Below are positions 8,590-17,434 of a stretch of DNA of 64,000 bases, one piece after another. Within the stretch, counting starts at the first letter, position 1. Every line of letters starts with the position of its first letter. The translations under genes and the position numbers were made by a program. Source of the DNA: Pseudozobellia thermophila (GTDB lineage: Bacteria > Bacteroidota > Bacteroidia > Flavobacteriales > Flavobacteriaceae); assembly GCF_900141855.1 (NCBI RefSeq), contig NZ_FQYU01000005.1:193790-257789 (forward strand), in the 5' to 3' direction. The notes under the pieces were generated by a model. It was given only the letters and a program-made list of their open reading frames with translations, was not told the DNA's origin and did not search any database.

Positions 8590-9861
8590 TTGGAAACATA
8601 CGCACAGGCCTTATTGTACGCGATTCCGTTTTTTGTGGTACTGTTGCTGGTCGAGATCGGCTACGGATACTTTGTGAAGGACCAAAAGCATAGGATACTG
8701 GATTCGGTTTCGAGCATAAGCTCCGGATTCACCAATATTGTAAAGGATACCTTGGGCCTGGGGTTTGTGCTGGTCTCTTACCCCTTTCTCTTGGAGCATT
8801 TGGCCCTTATGGAGATCAAAGCCACTTGGTTGGTTTGGTTGCTCGCCTTTTTGGTCATCGATTTCGCCGGTTATTGGAACCACCGTTTGAGCCATAAGGT
8901 AAATTTTTTCTGGAACCAGCACGTCATTCACCATAGCAGCGAGGAATTTAACTTGGCCTGTGCCCTGCGACAGCCCATTTCCAATTTGTTGGGCTATTTC
9001 CCGTTGTTTCTCTTGCCCGCCGCACTCTTGGGCGTTCCGAACGAAGTTGTCGCGGTATTGGCCCCTGTCCATCTATTTGCCCAGTTCTGGTACCACACCC
9101 AACACATCGGAAAGATGGGGTGGCTCGAATATGTGCTGGTGACTCCTTCCCAACATCGGGTACACCATGCCATAAATCCGGAATACATAGATAAGAACCT
9201 GGGGCAAATCTTGTGCATTTGGGACCGCTGGTTCGGTACTTTTCAAGAAGAACTCGATGGGGTACCGCCTCAATACGGGGTCTTAAAACCCGCCCGCACC
9301 TGGAATCCGATTCTGATAAATTTCCAACATTTGTGGCAAATGATCCAAGATGCATGGCGAACGGAAAGCTATTGGGACAAGTTGCGAATTTGGTTCATGC
9401 CCACGGGGTGGAGGCCAGCGGATGTAAAGGGGAAATATCCGGTCAAGGGTATCGAAGATGTTTATGGTTTTGAGAAATACACCACGCCTTCATCGCCGGG
9501 ACTAAATGTATATGTGGTTTTTCAGTTAACGGCCACGCTGCTCTTATTATGGTTTATGTTTTACAATTACAGTAGTATCGGGGTTGATGGTTTATTGCTT
9601 TTCGGTGTCTTTGTCTTTATCGGTATTTTTGGTTATACGGCCTTGATGGATCGAAAGGGGTATGCTGTTTGGGTCGAGGTGGTAAGAGGTGTATGTGGTA
9701 TAACCCTAGTGGTGCTTACGGGCGATTGGTTCGGTATAAATCGATATTTTGAAGGGGCGGCCTGGGCGGTGATCCTATATTTCTTGATTACCATACTCTC
9801 CGGGATCTATTTTACTTACTTTGAGAAGGGGACGGGCCCAAAGAAAATATTGTCCCACTGA
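8590..9861 (+). CDS. Sterol desaturase/fatty acid hydroxylase family membrane protein
   Basis: 423 residues starting at a TTG codon (8590); homologous N-termini begin METYAQ, so TTG fits better than a later start. The histidine clusters of the di-iron fatty acid hydroxylase superfamily are present: HRLSH, HVIHHSSEEFN, and the downstream HRVHHAIN with YIDKN. Several N-terminal transmembrane helices flank them. After the catalytic part (about residue 300) there is a second hydrophobic block of three or four helices ending near the C-terminus, which many sterol desaturase relatives lack. The substrate is unknown; an O2-dependent lipid hydroxylation in the inner membrane is the general expectation. 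Confidence 0.9.
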   Translation: METYAQALLYAIPFFVVLLLVEIGYGYFVKDQKHRILDSVSSISSGFTNIVKDTLGLGFVLVSYPFLLEHLALMEIKATWLVWLLAFLVIDFAGYWNHRLSHKVNFFWNQHVIHHSSEEFNLACALRQPISNLLGYFPLFLLPAALLGVPNEVVAVLAPVHLFAQFWYHTQHIGKMGWLEYVLVTPSQHRVHHAINPEYIDKNLGQILCIWDRWFGTFQEELDGVPPQYGVLKPARTWNPILINFQHLWQMIQDAWRTESYWDKLRIWFMPTGWRPADVKGKYPVKGIEDVYGFEKYTTPSSPGLNVYVVFQLTATLLLLWFMFYNYSSIGVDGLLLFGVFVFIGIFGYTALMDRKGYAVWVEVVRGVCGITLVVLTGDWFGINRYFEGAAWAVILYFLITILSGIYFTYFEKGTGPKKILSH

Positions 9862-9962
9862 AACCCGGCTCCCCAGTTCTTGGGAAGTATTCGCATATTT
9901 TTGGAAGGGGGTATGGTATTTATACAATCGGCTTTATTAAGTTTGTTGTATAAACCCATGGA

Positions 9963-10724
9963 ATGAGACCCTATATACTTGCCGAAACCAATTGGAAGGC
10001 CCTAAAGGATGCCCGTTTTGATATGGCCGTGCTGCCGTGGGGCGCCACGGAGGCACACAATTATCACCTGCCCTATGCCACCGATAACATTCAAGCCGAT
10101 TTTTTGGCCGCAGAAAGTGCCAAATGGGCCTGGGAGCAGGGCGGTAGGCCCATTGTGCTTCCCACGATTCCCTTTGGGACCAATACGGGGCAATCGGACA
10201 TTTATCTCGACATCAACCTGAACCCCAGCACACAGCTGGCCATACTTACCGACATTGTAGAGGTCTTGAATAGGCAAGGCCTATACAAGCTGCTTATTTT
10301 CAATGGGCACGGGGGAAATAATTTTAAGCCCTTGGTGCGCGAGTTGGGCTTAAAATTTCCTAAAATGTTTATCAGTTTTTGTTTTTTTCCGGAGGTTCTG
10401 GACAAGGACCTCTACTTTGAGGAGCCCGGAGACCATGCCGATGAAATGGAAACGAGTCTAATGCTTTATCTCAGGCCCGATCTGGTGCTGCCCAGGGAAG
10501 AGTGGGGGAGCGGGGCGACAAAAAAGTACAGGATAAAGGCCTTTTCGGAAGGATGGGCCTGGGCAGAGCGGAAGTGGTCGCAGATTTCGCAAGATACCGG
10601 CGTGGGCGACCCCACGAAGGCGACCAAGGAAAAAGGGCAACGTTTTTATGCGGATGTGACCCAAAAAATGGGAGCTTTTGTATATGGGCTTTGCAAGGCC
10701 GATTTGGAAGATCTTTATGAGTAA
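9963..10724 (+). CDS. Creatininase-family amidohydrolase
   Basis: 253 residues matching the creatininase/FAPy-deformylase family of metal-dependent amide hydrolases. Metal ligands are visible in order: Glu and His in GATEAHNYHLP with Asp in YATDN, His in NGHGGNN, and Asp/Glu in DHADEMETSLM. The substrate is not predictable; relatives act on creatinine, on formamidopyrimidines in riboflavin or F420 synthesis, or on unknown cyclic amides. ATG at 9963. It stands alone between the desaturase gene and the convergent phospholipid operon. Confidence 0.9.
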   Translation: MRPYILAETNWKALKDARFDMAVLPWGATEAHNYHLPYATDNIQADFLAAESAKWAWEQGGRPIVLPTIPFGTNTGQSDIYLDINLNPSTQLAILTDIVEVLNRQGLYKLLIFNGHGGNNFKPLVRELGLKFPKMFISFCFFPEVLDKDLYFEEPGDHADEMETSLMLYLRPDLVLPREEWGSGATKKYRIKAFSEGWAWAERKWSQISQDTGVGDPTKATKEKGQRFYADVTQKMGAFVYGLCKADLEDLYE

Positions 10725-10744
10725 AGGGACGGGGGCAGGGGGTG

Positions 10745-11005
10745 TTATTTCATCACCTCCTTTTTTACAAGTTTTATATAGGCCTTCATGGCATCTTCAC
10801 GGCTCATGTTCTTGGCCTGTATAAGGGCGTTTGCCTTAAAGGCATTGATCAAGGGCACGCTGCTGTCGGGGCTGCGATAGTTCTTGTTGGCAATCTTGTA
10901 ATAGGCGTAGAGCTTCAATAGAAGATCGGCGGGCAATGGGTCGGTGTAGTTGTTGATGTATTCAACGACTTCTTCGAAATCAGTATGTAATTTCTCCTTC
11001 TTCAT
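10745..11005 (-). CDS. Acyl-CoA-binding protein
   Basis: 86-residue four-helix acyl-CoA-binding protein. It shows the family signature LLLKLYAYYKIANK and later ALIQAKNMSREDAMKAYIKLVKK. These proteins bind medium- and long-chain acyl-CoA esters in the cytosol. The gene overlaps the 3' end of the phosphatidylserine decarboxylase gene by 26 bp, so it belongs to the same transcript, which fits a job in delivering acyl groups to membrane lipid synthesis. ACBP is mostly eukaryotic and patchy in bacteria but recurrent in Bacteroidetes. Confidence 0.93.
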   Translation of the reverse strand: MKKEKLHTDFEEVVEYINNYTDPLPADLLLKLYAYYKIANKNYRSPDSSVPLINAFKANALIQAKNMSREDAMKAYIKLVKKEVMK

Positions 11006-11663
11006 CTTTTTTTACTACGGCGGCAATACATGTCTTTGCACCCACTACCTTTTGGTTCAACTTTACGGTTACGGCACAGTCCAAAGGTAAGAATACATCT
11101 ACCCGCGAACCAAATTTTATAAATCCCGCGTCTTCTCCCTGCTGAACGCTCTCGCCTACCTCTGCGTAATTTACGATACGCCGGGCCATGGCGCCGGCAA
11201 TTTGCCTGTAAAGTATTTCGCCGAATTTCGGGGTTTTGATCACCACGGTGGTACGTTCGTTCTCGGTACTCGATTTAGGGTGCCAGGCTACCAAATATTT
11301 TCCGGGGTGGTACTTGGAATACGTTACACTTCCGCTGGCCGGATACCGTGTTACATGGACGTTGATAGGGGACATGAATATGGACACTTGCCGCCTTTTG
11401 TCCTTAAAGTACTCGGTTTCCTCCACTTCCTCTATGACTACGACCTTGCCGTCGACCGGGGCCAAAATTTCATCGAAGTTTTTATTGGGCCTTCGGCTTG
11501 GGTTGCGAAAGAACTGCAGAATAAGAACCAGAAACACGAGGGCCAGAATTTGAAGTGCCCAACGCAACCACGGTATGTTTACATAGAATTGCGATAACAG
11601 AATAACCGCGCAAACAATAAAAAAGGTGGCCAATATTATTTTTTGACCCTCTCTATGAAACAT
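10980..11663 (-). CDS. psd: Phosphatidylserine decarboxylase (short type)
   Basis: About 227 residues from the ATG at 11663 (MFHREGQK); a TTG two codons upstream is the alternative. Makes phosphatidylethanolamine from phosphatidylserine at the inner membrane. Two N-terminal hydrophobic segments (about 8-48) are followed by the catalytic domain. The pyruvoyl-generating serine is in [11 protein letters not shown], equivalent to the LGST site of the long form, and cleavage there would give beta and alpha chains. [20 protein letters not shown] is typical of the short PSD-A group. It overlaps cdsA by 11 bp and the ACBP gene by 26 bp. Confidence 0.95.
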   Translation of the reverse strand: MFHREGQKIILATFFIVCAVILLSQFYVNIPWLRWALQILALVFLVLILQFFRNPSRRPNKNFDEILAPVDGKVVVIEEVEETEYFKDKRRQVSIFMSPINVHVTRYPASGSVTYSKYHPGKYLVAWHPKSSTENERTTVVIKTPKFGEILYRQIAGAMARRIVNYAEVGESVQQGEDAGFIKFGSRVDVFLPLDCAVTVKLNQKVVGAKTCIAAVVKKDEEGEITY

Positions 11664-12456
11664 AGGCAATAATTTTTAATGTTAAAAAGGCGAAAGGAGC
11701 TGCGAAAACCAAACTGTCGAGCCGGTCCAACATACCTCCGTGTCCCGGTAGCAGGGCTCCACTGTCCTTCACTCCCGCGGCCCGTTTTAATTTTGATTCC
11801 ACTAGGTCACCCAGACTTCCCGCTACGACGATTACCACCGCTATAATTACCCATTGTACAGGTGTAACTATCGGTTCGTACCTACCGAGAAAATAAGCCG
11901 TTCCTACGGCAAAAATTAAGCCTCCCACGGCCCCTTCGACCGTTTTTTTGGGGGAAACCCTACTGAACAACTTGTGTTTTCCCAAGGCGCGACCGGTGAT
12001 ATATGCAAAAGAATCGTTCACCCAAATCAGGATAAAAATACCTATAATAAGGAACTTGACAAAGTCATTATTGGTGTAGGGGATCATTGTTAGGAAAATA
12101 AAGCCCCCGCCAATGTAAAAAAGGCCGATGATAAATTTCTGAACGGTGTTGAAAAGTTTTTCCTTTTTTGAGAAAAGGTAGAACAGCAAGGCAAAATTGG
12201 TGGCAAGGGTACAGAATAGAAGGGCGTAGACCGTCCATATTTCGGTAACAAAATAGATGTAGGCCCACCAAAGGACGAGGTAGGCGAAATAGATATGCAA
12301 ACCACGTAGCCCGACCAGTTTTTTGAATTCATTGAGACAGGCCAGTCCAAATACCATAAACAAAAAATCGAAGGCGTCCGAGCTTAGAAACACAACGGAA
12401 AGCAGCAAGATGATATATACGGCCCCTGTCAGTGAGCGCCTAAGTATTTCCTTCAT
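11653..12456 (-). CDS. cdsA: Phosphatidate cytidylyltransferase CdsA
   Basis: 267-residue polytopic membrane enzyme that makes CDP-diacylglycerol from phosphatidic acid and CTP, the branch point for all phospholipids. It shows about seven or eight transmembrane helices and the C-terminal CDS signature ([12 protein letters not shown], then [18 protein letters not shown], then [13 protein letters not shown]), including the metal-binding acidic residues. The ATG at 12456 lies 3 nt after the LUD gene stop, and the 3' end overlaps psd. The order cdsA-psd supplies consecutive steps toward phosphatidylethanolamine, except phosphatidylserine synthase, which is not in the window. Confidence 0.97.
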   Translation of the reverse strand: MKEILRRSLTGAVYIILLLSVVFLSSDAFDFLFMVFGLACLNEFKKLVGLRGLHIYFAYLVLWWAYIYFVTEIWTVYALLFCTLATNFALLFYLFSKKEKLFNTVQKFIIGLFYIGGGFIFLTMIPYTNNDFVKFLIIGIFILIWVNDSFAYITGRALGKHKLFSRVSPKKTVEGAVGGLIFAVGTAYFLGRYEPIVTPVQWVIIAVVIVVAGSLGDLVESKLKRAAGVKDSGALLPGHGGMLDRLDSLVFAAPFAFLTLKIIAYVS

Positions 12457-12459
12457 AGT

Positions 12460-13074
12460 CTACAGGTCTTCCAAAAGTAAAAGATACAGATTTTTGGAAC
12501 TACTCCCGTAGGTGAGAAAATCGGCCGAATTACCTTCGTTAGCCTGAAAATGCTTAAGTGTTGTAATATTGGCCGGAATACTTCGGCCGTACTTCTTTTT
12601 GATGGTCTTCAAACCTTCTCCGATCGATTCTACCAATTGGCTGGTAGTGGCGAAGACAATGACGTTATAAGGCAGTTCGTTGAGTTTCTTTTCCATCAAC
12701 TGCTGCGAACACACCAATATGGAGCCATTTTGGGCTATTAAGTGCTCACAGGCCGTAAAGAATACATCGCTTTCCGAACTGCGGTCGGTAAATTTTACCT
12801 TTTCCTTGGAAAACTTCGCCTTCAGTTCAGGGTCGAGCACGAAGAACGGGTGGTCTTGCCAACTGTTCTCGTTGATAATGTTCCTTAAGGCTTGGCTGAT
12901 TTCGGCAAAAGAGTCGCAATAGAGAAATTTTCCACCGTTCTTTTTGAAGTGGATGGTAAATTTTTCATCAACGGGAATGTTAAGGTCGGGCATGTGGGCG
13001 CCTCTGGTCTCTACAGTTTCCTTAGAAACCTTTTTCTTGTTGCCCCCTCCGAATAATTTGTCAAATAACCCCAT
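12460..13074 (-). CDS. LUD-domain (LutC/YkgG-like) protein
   Basis: 204 residues. After a basic N-terminus (MGLFDKLFGGGNKKK) the protein follows the LUD (lactate utilisation) domain pattern of LutC-like proteins, with the conserved run SILVCSQQL and a later TSQLVESIGEGL. Classical LutC works with LutA and LutB in lactate oxidation; here neither partner is present. The gene sits between ftsH and cdsA, a position recurrent in Flavobacteriaceae, so its role is probably not lactate use. It starts 63 nt after ftsH and ends 3 nt before cdsA. Confidence 0.8.
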   Translation of the reverse strand: MGLFDKLFGGGNKKKVSKETVETRGAHMPDLNIPVDEKFTIHFKKNGGKFLYCDSFAEISQALRNIINENSWQDHPFFVLDPELKAKFSKEKVKFTDRSSESDVFFTACEHLIAQNGSILVCSQQLMEKKLNELPYNVIVFATTSQLVESIGEGLKTIKKKYGRSIPANITTLKHFQANEGNSADFLTYGSSSKNLYLLLLEDL

Positions 13075-13137
13075 GTACTCTTCTAAAAACTCAGTCTGTA
13101 TACGGCCTTCCTAAAATAAGGAGAACGTTAAATTATT

Positions 13138-15150
13138 TTATTTATTTTCTTCGCCTTCTTCCGCCAATGTTCCGGCCACCTCGGGGTCGTCGGCCTTTGT
13201 ATCGTTTAAGCTTTCCTGGCCTTTTTCTTCAAAGTCCTTGTCGAAAGGTCGTTTTCCGAAAATTTTCTCGAGATCTTCCTTAAAGATGACCTCTTTCTCA
13301 AGGAGCCTTTCGGCCAAGATGGTCAGTTTGTCCTTATTTTCGGTCAGTACCTTTATGGCCCTTTGGTACTGGGCTTCGATGATCTTTGAGATCTCTTCGT
13401 CGATGGTTTTGGCGGTTTCCTCGCTATAGGGTTTGGAGAAGCCATAGGAATCTTGACCGGATGAATCGTAATAGGTAAGGTTTCCTATTTTTTCGTTGAG
13501 TCCGTAAATGGTTACCATGGCCCGGGCCTGCTTGGTCACCTTTTCCAAATCGCTCAATGCCCCGGTCGAAATTTTATTGAAAATAACCTTTTCTGCCGCA
13601 CGACCGCCCATAGTGGCGCACATTTCGTCGAGCATCTGTTCGGGACGGACGATCAAGCGCTCTTCGGGCAGGTACCATGCCGCACCCAATGATTGTCCAC
13701 GGGGAACAATGGTCACCTTTACCAAGGGGGCCGCGTGTTCCAGCATCCAGCTTGTAGTGGCATGGCCCGCTTCATGGTAGGCAATGGTCTTCTTTTCGCC
13801 AGGGGTAATGATCTTGTTCTTTTTCTCGAGTCCGCCTACGATCCTGTCCACGGCATCCAAAAAGTCTTGTTTGGTTACCGCTTTTCGTTCTTTACGGGCG
13901 GCGATCAGTGCCGCCTCGTTACAAACGTTGGCAATATCGGCCCCTGAGAATCCGGGGGTCTGTCTGGCCAAGAACTCGAGGTCCAGGGCTTCGGCCGTTT
14001 TAATGGGCCTTAGGTGAACTTCGAATATTTCCCTTCTTTCCCTTATATCGGGGAGGTCTACATAAATCTGTCTGTCGAAACGGCCGGCGCGCATCAGGGC
14101 CTTGTCCAAGACATCGGCGCGGTTGGTGGCCGCCAGTACAATTACATTGGTATTGGTGCCGAAACCGTCCATTTCGGTCAGTAGTTGGTTCAAGGTGTTT
14201 TCCCTTTCATCGTTACTGCCGGTAAAGTTGTTTTTTCCCCTTGCCCTACCGATGGCATCGATTTCATCGATAAAGATAATGGCAGGTGATTTATCCTTGG
14301 CCTGTTTGAACAAGTCGCGTACACGCGATGCGCCCACCCCTACGAACATCTCGACGAAGTCGGAGCCCGAGAGGGAGAAGAAAGGTACCTTGGCCTCCCC
14401 TGCGACGGCCTTGGCCAATAGGGTCTTACCTGTTCCCGGAGGGCCTACCAATAGGGCTCCTTTAGGTATTTTGCCCCCTAATGAGGTGTACTTGTCAGGG
14501 TTCTTTAAGAACTCCACGATTTCCTCGACCTCTTCCTTTGCCCCTTCAAGGCCGGCAACGTCTTTAAAGGAGGTGCGGGTATCGGTCTTTTCGTCAAAGA
14601 GCTTGGCCTTCGATTTGCCAATGTTGAAAATTTGGCCGCCGGCTCCACCGCCACCGCCACCTGACATTCTTCGCATCAGGTAGATCCATATACCGATGAT
14701 CAATACAAAGGGCAGTATGCCCAATAGAAGATCCATCAGATAGTTGTTGTCGGTATCATAGTCGACAATGGTATCGAGGTTATTTTCCTTCTTTATGTTC
14801 TTGATCTCGTTCTCGAAATTCTGAAGGTCGCCATAATCAAGTACATACTGGGGTACGGCACCTGCCGAAGGAAGGAAGGGCTTTTCGGCCACATCTTTGT
14901 GAACATCCTTGGCGAGGGCCTCATCGGTAAGGAATACCTTGGCCTGCCGGGTATTGGTGATGATCATGATCTCTTTGACATCACCGTTTCTCAAATATTC
15001 TTGTAGTTCGGATGTTGTGGTTTTTCGGGTACTGGCAAAATTGCCACTGCCCAAAAATTGAAAACCTATTAACAGTACCGCAATCAATCCGTAGATCCAC
15101 CACGAGCTGAACTTGGGTTTCTTAGGGTTTACATTATTATCTTTCGCCAT
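13138..15150 (-). CDS. ftsH: ATP-dependent zinc metalloprotease FtsH
   Basis: 670-residue membrane-anchored AAA+ protease degrading misfolded membrane proteins and short-lived regulators. Order: transmembrane helix 1 (about 15-33), a periplasmic domain, transmembrane helix 2 (about 130-160), a Gly-rich linker, Walker A GPPGTGKT, Walker B IIFIDEID, the second region of homology with MRAGRFDRQI, and the zinc motif HEAGH. The acidic C-terminal tail is typical. It is second in the rsfS-ftsH-LUD-cdsA-psd-ACBP run, starting 9 nt after rsfS. In E. coli FtsH controls lipid balance by degrading LpxC; co-location with phospholipid genes here suggests, without proving, coupled membrane homeostasis. Confidence 0.98.
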   Translation of the reverse strand: MAKDNNVNPKKPKFSSWWIYGLIAVLLIGFQFLGSGNFASTRKTTTSELQEYLRNGDVKEIMIITNTRQAKVFLTDEALAKDVHKDVAEKPFLPSAGAVPQYVLDYGDLQNFENEIKNIKKENNLDTIVDYDTDNNYLMDLLLGILPFVLIIGIWIYLMRRMSGGGGGGAGGQIFNIGKSKAKLFDEKTDTRTSFKDVAGLEGAKEEVEEIVEFLKNPDKYTSLGGKIPKGALLVGPPGTGKTLLAKAVAGEAKVPFFSLSGSDFVEMFVGVGASRVRDLFKQAKDKSPAIIFIDEIDAIGRARGKNNFTGSNDERENTLNQLLTEMDGFGTNTNVIVLAATNRADVLDKALMRAGRFDRQIYVDLPDIRERREIFEVHLRPIKTAEALDLEFLARQTPGFSGADIANVCNEAALIAARKERKAVTKQDFLDAVDRIVGGLEKKNKIITPGEKKTIAYHEAGHATTSWMLEHAAPLVKVTIVPRGQSLGAAWYLPEERLIVRPEQMLDEMCATMGGRAAEKVIFNKISTGALSDLEKVTKQARAMVTIYGLNEKIGNLTYYDSSGQDSYGFSKPYSEETAKTIDEEISKIIEAQYQRAIKVLTENKDKLTILAERLLEKEVIFKEDLEKIFGKRPFDKDFEEKGQESLNDTKADDPEVAGTLAEEGEENK

Positions 15151-15159
15151 TCTATTTCT

Positions 15160-15537
15160 TTACTGGTTTAAACTACTTTCGACCGAGGTTACCTTTGCGT
15201 CACCCCAAAGTCCTTCAATATCGTAAAACTCCCGAATATGTTTTTGAAAAACATGTACGACTACATTGACATAGTCCATCAAAATCCACTCGGCATTGTC
15301 TTCTCCCTCAACATGCCAAGGCTTGTCCTTGATAGCTTTGCTTACGGTTTTTCGGATCGAGCCTACTATTGCATTAACATGTGTATTCGAAGTACCATTA
15401 CATATTATAAAGTAGTCACAAACGGTATTTTCAATATCCCTGAGGTCGAGCAAGTTGATATCTTGTCCCTTAACTTCCTCAATCCCTTGTAAGATCAATG
15501 CAATTAATTCATCTGCACTGGCTTTGCTTTCTTGCAT
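15160..15537 (-). CDS. rsfS: Ribosome silencing factor RsfS
   Basis: 125-residue RsfS/Iojap-family protein that binds uL14 on the 50S subunit and blocks joining with 30S under starvation. Visible core: NTVCDYFIICNGTSNTHV and the conserved W-H-V-E-G (KPWHVEGEDNAEWILMDY) followed by VVVHVFQKHIREFYDIEGLW. First gene of the ftsH-lipid operon and divergent from birA, with 94 nt between the start codons. Confidence 0.97.
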   Translation of the reverse strand: MQESKASADELIALILQGIEEVKGQDINLLDLRDIENTVCDYFIICNGTSNTHVNAIVGSIRKTVSKAIKDKPWHVEGEDNAEWILMDYVNVVVHVFQKHIREFYDIEGLWGDAKVTSVESSLNQ

Positions 15538-15631
15538 TCAAAAATTTTAGTTTCTACAAAGTTATTATTTTTTTGTTCTTTTAGCCTCAGTTTTTTCACA
15601 ATAGACGTAATATCTCTTGAAACCTCGGCTT

Positions 15632-16363
15632 ATGCATTTAATCAAACTTGATGCCACGCACTCGACCAACGATTATTTAAAAGACCTAATGGCTTTAGGT
15701 GGCTTAAGCGATTTTACGACCATTTGGGCCGGGTACCAGTCGAAAGGTAAGGGGCAAATGGGGGCGAAATGGACGTCTGAAAAAGGCAAAAACCTAACCT
15801 TCAGTGTTTTAAAGACGGATTTGAGCCTGCCTGTCGCCGAAAGTTACACCTTGAATGTCTGTGTGGCCTTGGCCCTATACAATTACCTAAAAGCCATTCG
15901 GGTACCAAATTTAAAAATAAAATGGCCTAACGACATTCTGTCAGGTACTTCGAAAGTTTGCGGTATCCTTATTGAAAACCAGCTAAAAGGAAACCTTATC
16001 AGCTCGGCCATCTTGGGAATTGGCCTGAACGTCAACCAGACCGACTTCCATTCCTTGCAAAACGTAACCTCGCTCAATTTGTTGTTCGACCGCGCTTTTA
16101 ATTTGGATAAGGTTCTGCGGCAAATAGTGCATAGCCTGCAAGAGGTCTTCGCGGAACTCGAAAGCAAAGGGGGCGCACAGCTCTGGGCTACTTATGAAAG
16201 CGCCCTTTTTAGAAAGGACAAGCCATCGACTTTCGAGGATCCCTCGGGGCAACTGTTCATGGGCTTTATCCGTAGGGTTTCGCCCGACGGAAAATTGGTG
16301 CTGGAGCTCGAAGACCGGGTAATGCGCGAATTCGACCTGAAGGAGCTAAGGTTGCTTTATTGA
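15632..16363 (+). CDS. birA: Biotin--[acetyl-CoA-carboxylase] ligase (group I BirA)
   Basis: 243 residues from the ATG at 15632 (MHLIKLDATHSTNDYL); a TTG at 15617 would add five residues. It activates biotin to biotinyl-AMP and attaches it to BCCP-type domains. Signatures: substrate loop TIWAGYQSKGKGQMGAKW (the GRGRxG equivalent) and KIKWPNDILSG with CGILIENQ. There is no N-terminal helix-turn-helix, so it is a monofunctional ligase, not a repressor. The biotin domain of the pyruvate carboxylase at 26973-30425 is one obvious substrate. Confidence 0.95.
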   Translation: MHLIKLDATHSTNDYLKDLMALGGLSDFTTIWAGYQSKGKGQMGAKWTSEKGKNLTFSVLKTDLSLPVAESYTLNVCVALALYNYLKAIRVPNLKIKWPNDILSGTSKVCGILIENQLKGNLISSAILGIGLNVNQTDFHSLQNVTSLNLLFDRAFNLDKVLRQIVHSLQEVFAELESKGGAQLWATYESALFRKDKPSTFEDPSGQLFMGFIRRVSPDGKLVLELEDRVMREFDLKELRLLY

Positions 16364-16377
16364 TTTGTGGCGCTTGC

Positions 16378-16770
16378 TCAGATTTTGGATAGGTTGTCGG
16401 AAAGCGTCGTCATAAAATTGGTAATGGGTTTTTTTACCATCATGGCCATCATGGCGTTGAATTCGCCCTCAAAACTAAGGGCTACCTCGCTTGAATTTTC
16501 CGAAATCGAATCTATCCGGGCGCTCAGGGTAAACGGGAGCTTGTCGCTGGCGGCCCCGAGCACGATTTGGCTATACGGGGTCTGTTCCTTTCTTTGCAGC
16601 ACTATTTCAGGCATGCCCTTTAAGGCGAAAAGAAAGCGGTCGTCATTGATTACCTCGAACTTGTCGATGTTGTCGGGCATCAATTTTTCAAAGTTTTTAA
16701 GGTCCGTTAAAAATTCAAAAACCTCTTTATCGCCTTTTGGGATAACGGTATTGGGAGTTTCTATATGCAT
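16378..16770 (-). CDS. SRPBCC-fold (START-like) protein
   Basis: 130 residues with the START/polyketide-cyclase-like pattern: an N-terminal strand, a long helix entry FEFLTDLKNFEKLMPDNI, repeated beta strands, and a long C-terminal helix with many Met residues (FNAMMAMMVKKPITNFM). SRPBCC proteins bind hydrophobic ligands; the ligand here is unknown. Its ATG (16770) lies one base after the pyrE stop, so it is translated from the pyrE transcript. The pyrE-SRPBCC pairing is recurrent in Flavobacteriaceae to my knowledge, but no link to pyrimidine synthesis is evident. Confidence 0.8.
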   Translation of the reverse strand: MHIETPNTVIPKGDKEVFEFLTDLKNFEKLMPDNIDKFEVINDDRFLFALKGMPEIVLQRKEQTPYSQIVLGAASDKLPFTLSARIDSISENSSEVALSFEGEFNAMMAMMVKKPITNFMTTLSDNLSKI

Positions 16771-16771
16771 G

Positions 16772-17422
16772 TTATTGATTTGTCGGTTGCCACTTCGATG
16801 GGTTTATGCGCCATTCCCTAAGTGTGTTTAACTGATCTTCTTTTACGAAATGGGTTTCCGAGGCCTGTTGTATGAGGTGCTCGTAATCGCTAAGCGTATG
16901 AAGTGCCATTTGCCTCGATTCGAAATTTTGGTCGGCGATTTGAAAGCCATAGGTGAATATGGCCACCATGCCTTTTACCTTGGCACCGGCCTCCACCAAT
17001 GCGTCCACGGCATTGAGGCTACTTTTTCCGGTACTTATAAGGTCTTCGATGACCACCACGGTCTGGTGGGGCTCAAGCTTGCCCTCGATCTGGTTTTGCC
17101 TCCCGTGCTTTTTGGGCTCGGGCCTGACATAGATGAAGGGCAGGCCCAAAAAATCGGCAACCAAGGCCCCGATACCGATAGCTCCCGTGGCCACACCGGC
17201 GATTATGTCAGGTTTGCCGTACAGGGCCTCGACCTGCTTGGCCATTTCTTCGCGAACGTAGTTGCGAATTTGCGGATACGAAAGGAGGATCCTATTGTCG
17301 CAATAGATAGGCGATCTCCACCCCGAAGCCCAGGTAAATGGATTTTCGGGTTTCAACTTTATTGCATTAATTTGCAACAGAAGCTCAGCTGTTTTTTTGG
17401 CGGTGTTTTTGTCTAAAACCAT
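16772..17422 (-). CDS. pyrE: Orotate phosphoribosyltransferase
   Basis: Converts orotate and PRPP to OMP in de novo pyrimidine synthesis. About 216 residues from the ATG at 17422 (MVLDKNTAKKTAELL); an upstream in-frame ATG at 17494 gives an implausible 24-residue extension lying inside the NUDIX gene. The PRPP-binding signature is VVVIEDLISTGKSS, and RPEPKKHGRQNQIEG forms the catalytic loop with Lys and His. It is divergent from the NUDIX gene, with only 7 bp between start codons, and followed by the SRPBCC gene. Confidence 0.96.
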   Translation of the reverse strand: MVLDKNTAKKTAELLLQINAIKLKPENPFTWASGWRSPIYCDNRILLSYPQIRNYVREEMAKQVEALYGKPDIIAGVATGAIGIGALVADFLGLPFIYVRPEPKKHGRQNQIEGKLEPHQTVVVIEDLISTGKSSLNAVDALVEAGAKVKGMVAIFTYGFQIADQNFESRQMALHTLSDYEHLIQQASETHFVKEDQLNTLREWRINPSKWQPTNQ

Positions 17423-17426
17423 GACG

Positions 17427-17434
17427 CAAATGTA
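17427..17434 (-). promoter_or_regulatory. Candidate -7 element for pyrE
   Basis: TACATTTG on the minus strand, matching TAnnTTTG and ending 4 nt before the pyrE ATG. No TTG is seen at the usual -33 distance. If used, the pyrE transcript would begin at or next to its start codon. Confidence 0.3.
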
